DNA of 64,000 bases from Dillenia suffruticosa. Lineage: Eukaryota > Streptophyta > Magnoliopsida > Dilleniales > Dilleniaceae. Positions within the stretch are counted from its first letter, which is position 1. The number at the start of each line of letters is the position of its first letter. Positions 58,205 to 64,000 of this stretch are shown here, piece after piece. Under the pieces are notes generated by a model. That model was not told the DNA's origin. It searched no databases and saw nothing but the letters and a program-made list of their open reading frames with translations. The position numbers were made by a program, and so were the translations under genes. The stretch lies in contig JAVTVX010000005.1 of NCBI GenBank assembly GCA_033439265.1, positions 3,172,001 to 3,236,000 of the forward strand, written 5' to 3'.

Positions 58205-59618
58205 GCTTCGAGGAGTCTTTCACTTGAGTATGTGCTTGTTGGGCTTCCTTCTTCTTGTGCCTTGCTAAACCCAAAATGAAGACCCAAAGAGTTGTACGAA
58301 GGAACACAAGACAACGAGAGAAGCCCAACTCAAAGACTGCTTGCTTACAACTGCTTCTTTGGGCTGCTTTGTGATGGCAGATCCAAATCTGGGTTTGGCC
58401 CTTGCATGCCGTCTTTTCCGCTCTATACAAAAACGTGCCGTAAAGCTATAAATGTTAACCCATACAAAAGTGGTTAAAGATCAAAACAACGAGCCATTGG
58501 CTTCCTAGAAAATTGAACCAGCACTTATTAAAGTAGAGTTTGAATATAGTATATGCTCGTTTTTGTAGCCAGGGTCACTGTGAGTCTGTCCTACTTTTTT
58601 TTTCTTTTTCAGTTTAAAATCAAATTGAAACGAAAAGCAAGATTAAATAGTTTTTCGAAAGATGTTTAAAAAAATTATTTTTTTTAATAAAGTGAACAGA
58701 AAAAGAAGAATCTTTGAAAGAAACTTTTGTTTATCTACTTTATTATTTTTTAATATAATATAGAATGATAAAATTATTTCTAACTATTTAAAATATTAAA
58801 GTTGTAGTATGTATAAACCCAAAAAAATTTAAAAATTTTAAATATTTATGAGAATTTGAAAATATTTAAATAAATCTAAAAAATATTTTGTCACGTATAT
58901 ATTTAATCTAACTATTTACGAAATTATCTTTTAAAAATGTATGAGTTTTAAATATTTTAAAATATTTAAAACTTAAAATATTTATTTTTAATTTATCAAT
59001 ATTTTAGAATTATCTATAAAACAATTTAGTTTATATATTATTTATAAAATTTTAATATTCTAAATATTAAAATTTATATAGATTGTTTTTTCAAATAATC
59101 TATTTAAGAAAAGAGTTTTAAAAAAATAAAATTGATAAACAATTTCTCAATTAAATTTTAAAACTCTTATTTCTCATTTAATTTATAAACAAAACATCAA
59201 ATACCTTTAAAAGCTCAAATTAAAAGCGCCGTAAACTGGGGCACGCACAAACAAGTAATACAGCTTATGAGCAATAATCAACTTTAATGCAGCCATATGA
59301 TTCTCGTATTAGTAACAACCAGAAATGTTTAATACGAGATTCATTTAAGGTGCGAACTGACGTGGCAGTCCAAACGCCCTGCAGGGAAATGGGGAGCTTC
59401 CGACTTGGCATGTGAGGGCTTGGCTTAGATATCATTGGCAGACGTGGGAAGCTCGGAGAGCGACAGCTGTCCCCAGACAGATGAACATTTTTATCTGCAC
59501 TTGGAAAATTTTGTGTTGGCAATGGCATAGAATTGGAAACAAGGTGTCAGGAAAGAATAGCGCGTTTTAGGGAAAGATGTCGTCATCCTCCCACCACGGA
59601 CAAATGCCGCCGCTCGGA

Positions 59619-59621
<3 letters not shown>

Positions 59622-59656
<35 letters not shown>
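59622..59656. repeat. (TC)n microsatellite
   Basis: About 17 TC units lie next to a short locally GC-richer segment (59560-59620). Confidence 0.85.
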
Positions 59657-59660
<4 letters not shown>

Positions 59661-60854
59661 AATGATATTTTAAAGAATTCTAATAACTTTTTTAAATATG
59701 TTTACTAGTATTTCTGTGATTTTTATTAATATTTTTGAGTTAAAAAATATCACTAAATATATATTATTTAAAAAAAGTTCATATGAGTATTTGTCTGGCT
59801 CGCCCTTGGGGGTAACATGGTGACTTTTTAAGAAAACACGCGACTATTAGATATCATAGCAAAAATCATGATGTTAATAATTAAATTTTACTTAGTTTTA
59901 AATACTGTAATTCAAATACCTTTAAATATAATTAAACAAAAATAAATCAGAAATCAAGATATTTGTAATGAGTTTATGTTTGATACGTCGGCGAGCGCAT
60001 GAAGTATAGGATTCCACGAGAGACGTTAGGGTTAATGTTGTTTTTTCTTTCTTTTTTTTTTTGTTACAACACCGATATTTAAAGTATTTGAAACATTTGT
60101 AAAATCTTATTTATGAATAATTTTCTTAACGTAATATTTTTTTAAATTTAATATTATATTATATTAAATTGACTGTTCGTCGGTATTTGAATTATTATTT
60201 TATATTTAATTACGATCGTTATAATCATGATTAATCCAAAATAAACATGAAATGAGACTAAAATTCTTCCTTTTTAGATGCTTTTTGGTCGGCACGACTC
60301 ATCTAAAAACTCCGTAAAGGTCACTCTTACCAAAAATTGATTGATTAAAGTAATCAAAATCACATTAGAAAATTTTGAGCCCGTACCCACAATAACTTTG
60401 GTATATACCTTTTTCGAGGGGTCACCTAATAGTTGGCGCTGAAGGTGCCTTTTGGGTGCTTTTCCCTCAAGAGGGATATTTTCTTTTAGGCTATAAATGG
60501 CTAACTTTTGTCTTTACTCCATTGTTATCCTCTTAGTTTACTCCCCTGCAGAGAAAAATGGCCAAACCTTTTCGTAATTTGTGGTCAGATAATAAAATTA
60601 AGAACATGTTAGCATTTTTGCATTGGAAAAACAAAAGCAAAGTATTACAGATTTTTGATTTTGGGGTGCCAAATTTAGTTGAGGGTTGGACTTTGGTTGC
60701 TTAGCTTGATTTATCAGAAGTTCATGAACTTTGATATTAAGTATTGAATTGGCAATTCAGAACCCATGTCAAGATTGGTGGAGGTGAGAAGGATGGCAAT
60801 AGTGGATGGAAACCCGCTCCATCTCATTACTCAAACATGTCATGCGATTTTTAA

Positions 60855-60944
60855 GGGAGTAGTATAGTGGTATAAATCTCCTCCCCTAACCTGATATTTC
60901 AGGTTCAAATTTTTATAAAAATAAATAAATAAATAAATAAAACG
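60855..60944 (+). mobile_element. SINE-like element, family B copy 1
   Basis: TAGTATAGTGG fits the pol III A-box consensus (TRGYNNARNGG). About 35 bases later GGTTCAAATTT fits the B-box consensus except for its last position. The element ends in an A-rich tail made of AAAT units (about 60917-60942). A-box, B-box and A-rich tail in this order are the hallmark of a tRNA-derived SINE. Confidence 0.55.
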
Positions 60945-61224
60945 TCATGCTGCATCTATTCACGGACCATTGCTCAAAATTCTAATCATTTCGTGTTTAT
61001 CCTTGGAAATACCCTATTTCAAGATTAATGATCTCTATATCTACGTTAATAATCCATAATGTCTTCCTCCAGCCCTGATTCCTGTAAAATGCACCAGAAC
61101 TGGATCCTAGGAGCTTTTCTTTGCAGACTTAAAACTTATTAGTGCAATTTTCAAAAATCTAACTGACTTCCAATTTATTAAATTTGGAATTTGAAATCTA
61201 TTATTTAGGATAAAGTTTATTATC

Positions 61225-61345
61225 GCTACATCCTTATAGAGACACCCAAATGGTACATAGTTCTTACTCAAGTATCTTCCCTGATACTTCATGTTCAAAT
61301 TTTCGTAAACAATTTATGATCGGCAAAAAGAAAAAAAAAAAAAAG
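61225..61345 (+). mobile_element. SINE-like element, family B copy 2
   Basis: CTGATACTTCATGTTCAAAT followed by TTTCGTAAA matches CTGATATTTCAGGTTCAAAT and TTTTATAAA in copy 1 near 60890. The segment ends in a long A-rich tail (61325-61352). The A-box is too worn to see clearly. It lies only about 400 bases from copy 1 in the same orientation. Confidence 0.4.
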
Positions 61346-62532
61346 AAAGAAAAAGTTTTTCCTACCAACCCAAAGATTTTCTAGAATTTGGTGTGATAAA
61401 TTTGGGAAAATTATTAAAGTGATACATAATACATCCATGTATTTATGACAATTGATTCCACTGTCTAATAAAAAAAATAGCTACATGCCCTCATTAAAGT
61501 TTACCAGAATTTGATATGTATTTAGATGTCCACGTACCAAAAAAGGGGATCCCATTTGTTAAAAGTTGCCATCACTTAGGTATGAAATTACAATGGGCAT
61601 TGAAAAGCACCAAAATTTTAAATTCTTAAGAGAGATCATGTTGAGGCCATGAGCGTGACTAGAGGCCTCAAACAACCGTCCTTCAATAATTGAGGTTTTC
61701 ATAAAAAAAAAAAAAAAAGGCATTTATGTCACCACCATAATCACACAACACACAAAAGAAAGAATAATCATATGAGAGAAAGAGAGATTCAAATTTCACA
61801 TCATAAATTTTGCAAGAAACCATTCTCATTTTCTCCAAATGGGTATTGTTAAGTTTGGCAATTTCAGTTTGTGGAAGGTGTATTTGCTTGTGTAAAAGTA
61901 AGAGATTTCCCAAAGTAACAACTAAGCTATTTTGGGGAAATTTTGAGATGAACTTAATGTGGAGATGATGTAATCAATAAAATGTTTGGGGAAGTAATTA
62001 AGAGCAAAGTAAACAACTCCATAAAGAAATATTAAAACTCAAAAGGTTAATAATTTGTAATTTAACTCACACCGTTCAATATCTCGAGTATCTGTCTCTC
62101 TTATGTATTAAAAATAAAAAATTTTCTTAAAATTCTTTCACATTTGCAAACAATGTGTTAGAAGTAAATTATTCACTTTTTTAGAATGTAAACCCAAATG
62201 TCCCGACACATAAATTCATATGGAGGCTCTGGTTAGAGCTTAGAAATTAGATTAGGTATTCAATTTATAAATTTTAATTATTTTTATGAAAAATAATTTC
62301 TATTTATAAAATCTTATAGTTTTATAAAAGGATTTTTACTTTAAAATAAAATCAAAAAAAACAAAGTCAAATTAAACATACCGGACTGAAGCAGTAGTAT
62401 TTTTTAAGTCATCATATATATATATTGATAATGTTATTGCCTGAATTATCTTGGTAAAACATTTTCTACTAGATTGAGGTTTCTTAAATCTATTATAATT
62501 TTCTCTGTGTTTTCTATCAAGTTCCTCCTAAC

Positions 62533-62547
<15 letters not shown>

Positions 62548-62593
<46 letters not shown>
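62548..62593. repeat. (AT)n microsatellite following a poly-A run
   Basis: A run of about 16 A bases is followed by about 22 AT units. The layout resembles expansion from the poly-A tail of an old retroelement, but no element body was recognised upstream. Confidence 0.8.
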
Positions 62594-62598
<5 letters not shown>

Positions 62599-62970
62599 AT
62601 ATAAAATTTGAATCTCAAATCAATATAAATATAAATATATTTTTCAATTTTTGAATAAAATCTAATATAGCAATATTTTATTTTAACTTAGTTTTTAAAT
62701 CAAAATTCAAGTTCTATTCTAATATAATACCGAAATCATTTCAAAAGTTAAATTTAGTCGGATCTCTTTTTCGTTTGAATTTATCAAAATTAATTAAGTT
62801 CTCTCCTAATATAAAAGGGATGCTAAATTCTCTATTAGCAAAATTAATATTTTACTAACTTTTAAATTTATAGTTAAATTATCTTCTAAAATTCTAGTTC
62901 TAGATCAGTGTTTGGCAAAGTCTATGTGAAAAAATTGTTGCTCAGTACTGAACAGTATGAATAAATTTTT

Positions 62971-63130
62971 TAGTACTATATCAATAGATATCTGAAATCA
63001 TATTCTGATAATTTGATTTGAAATTTATAGTGATTTATTTAAGAGAATTATCTTTTTAATATAGTTTTTTTTAATATTAAAACTGTGAGTTGAATTTAAA
63101 AATTTAATTAAAAGATTTAGTATTATATTT
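62971..63130 (+). repeat. Dispersed repeat, copy 2
   Basis: Partner of the copy at 43627-43800, in the same orientation and about 19 kb away, more AT-shifted by substitution. The opening 20 bases differ at only a few positions. Confidence 0.55.
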
Positions 63131-63839
63131 CTTCCATCAATAAATTAGATTGATTACTTTGAAAATGGCCGTGGAAGGGAACTTGTTTCTAGTGTAAAAT
63201 ATCGTTGATCTGTTCAACAAAAATCAAACTCACGAAAAGGGGAGACTCAAATAGTCAAATATTAGCTAAGCTGCTCCATCATTCTGTCTACACTCTCGTC
63301 TGTGGCTTTGAGCTCATGCATGTGTCCAAATCATTAAACAATCCCTCCGCTGTTTATGACTCTACCGGGCCACTCGGTTTCCATGAAAAGAAAATTGAAA
63401 AAAGAAAAGAAAAAAAGGCCTTTTGAAATTTTCTTGATAAAATTATAATAATTTAATTAACTATTTATTCACCCCAAATTTATTTTCACTAAAAATTTCA
63501 AATTTCTATTGGATCATTTTAGAGGCTAGGTAAAATTACTCTAATACAATTATAACCTTTTTTTATAAAAAAAAAGGTGAGCAAAGAGGGACAGAGTGTT
63601 TTTATCATTTTGAATACCATCACAAAAATTTATGATTGTTATCACAAAATTTTACACAATTTTTGTGAATGATTAATTCGGTTCGAGTACTGTGAGACCC
63701 ATTTTAAAAATTAATTCTTTTAATTTTTTTATCCTTCTTAAAATTTAAATTCAAAATATATGATATTTCAAAAATAATTGTCAAATTAAAAGACGTAGCT
63801 TTACTGATTCATTAGCCAAACACTGGTTTTACGTTGAGA

Positions 63840-64000
63840 TGGATAAAAAGCAAAGCTTTACACGCAAAGGAAAATTTAAAATCCAAATCCTCACACACAT
63901 CGGATTCCCGGACCCAACTCCAACGGTTTCTATTTTCTTCTACACCCGCACTCACACGCCTTCTCCTCTGACATCCTATTTCCGCCGTTGGATTAGATTA
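63840..64000 (+). promoter_or_regulatory. Possible 5' flank or leader of a gene beyond the right edge
   Basis: The last 160 bases become less AT-rich and pyrimidine-rich (CACACACATC, CTACACCCGCACTCACACGCC, CTTCTCCTCTGACATCC), as in plant gene leaders. No ATG-initiated ORF of note lies inside the window. It may be the start of a plus-strand gene. Confidence 0.25.

Larger units (their letters stand above)
54900..63830. other. Nine kilobases of gene-free AT-rich DNA
   Basis: No gene was recognised. The longest ORFs (113 codons at 58089-58430 minus, 87 at 59265-59528 minus) show no family-like protein or exon partners. The stretch holds SINE-like elements (58.1, 60.9 and 61.3 kb), a (CT)n tract at 59622-59656, an (AT)n tract at 62548-62593 and degenerate repeat segments near 56.3 and 63.0 kb. 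Confidence 0.6.

Noticed and set aside
59265-59528. Minus-strand ORF of 87 codons in a locally GC-richer patch
   Set aside because: Contains SPSFPRLP-type low-complexity sequence and has no splice partners or homologous motif. Treated as intergenic.

Overview
The window is nuclear DNA from a flowering plant. It looks like a eudicot, probably woody, but the species cannot be fixed from the sequence. The reasons are split genes with GT-AG introns, AT-rich intergenic DNA full of microsatellites and old repeats, and proteins of plant type (six-unit polyubiquitin, NDR1, the Polycomb protein FIE, a plant ABCB transporter). Nothing prokaryotic, viral or organellar was recognised.

Layout from left to right. 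(1) 0.2-1.1 kb, minus: a possible small two-exon gene with a 62-residue ORF and its own TATA box. (2) 1.2-12.0 kb: no recognisable coding gene, with an AT-rich part, a C-rich patch and then about 9 kb of mixed low-coding sequence. (3) 12.19-13.69 kb, minus: a UBQ10-like polyubiquitin gene with six ubiquitin units and a leader intron. (4) 15.90-21.39 kb, plus: BET3/TRAPPC3 in five exons, a TRAPP vesicle-tethering subunit. (5) 24.13-24.75 kb, plus: a single-exon NDR1-type defence protein. (6) 25.9-26.26 kb: an odd very GC-rich block that switches from pyrimidine-rich to purine-rich. (7) 26.86-32.44 kb, minus: a full-length ABCB transporter in seven exons. (8) 35.63-43.18 kb, plus: FIE, the ESC-type WD40 subunit of PRC2, in 13 exons, with a second intact homologous first exon at 37.46 kb. 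(9) 44.18-54.73 kb, minus: a 20-exon chorein-N (VPS13/UHRF1BP1-like) lipid-transfer protein of 1217 residues. (10) 54.9-64.0 kb: gene-free AT-rich DNA with SINE-like elements, microsatellites and degenerate repeats.

The genes do not form a pathway. They are independent housekeeping and signalling genes: ubiquitin supply, ER-Golgi traffic, membrane transport, pathogen response, chromatin silencing and inter-organelle lipid transfer. Polyubiquitin and BET3 are divergent, as are ABCB and FIE. FIE and the chorein-type gene converge with about 1 kb between their stop codons.

Exon models were built by hand by joining GT-AG sites that keep the reading frame and restore a family-like protein. All five multi-exon models close without an internal stop. 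The observation most worth following is the duplicated first exon of FIE. I did not find a convincing undescribed system.
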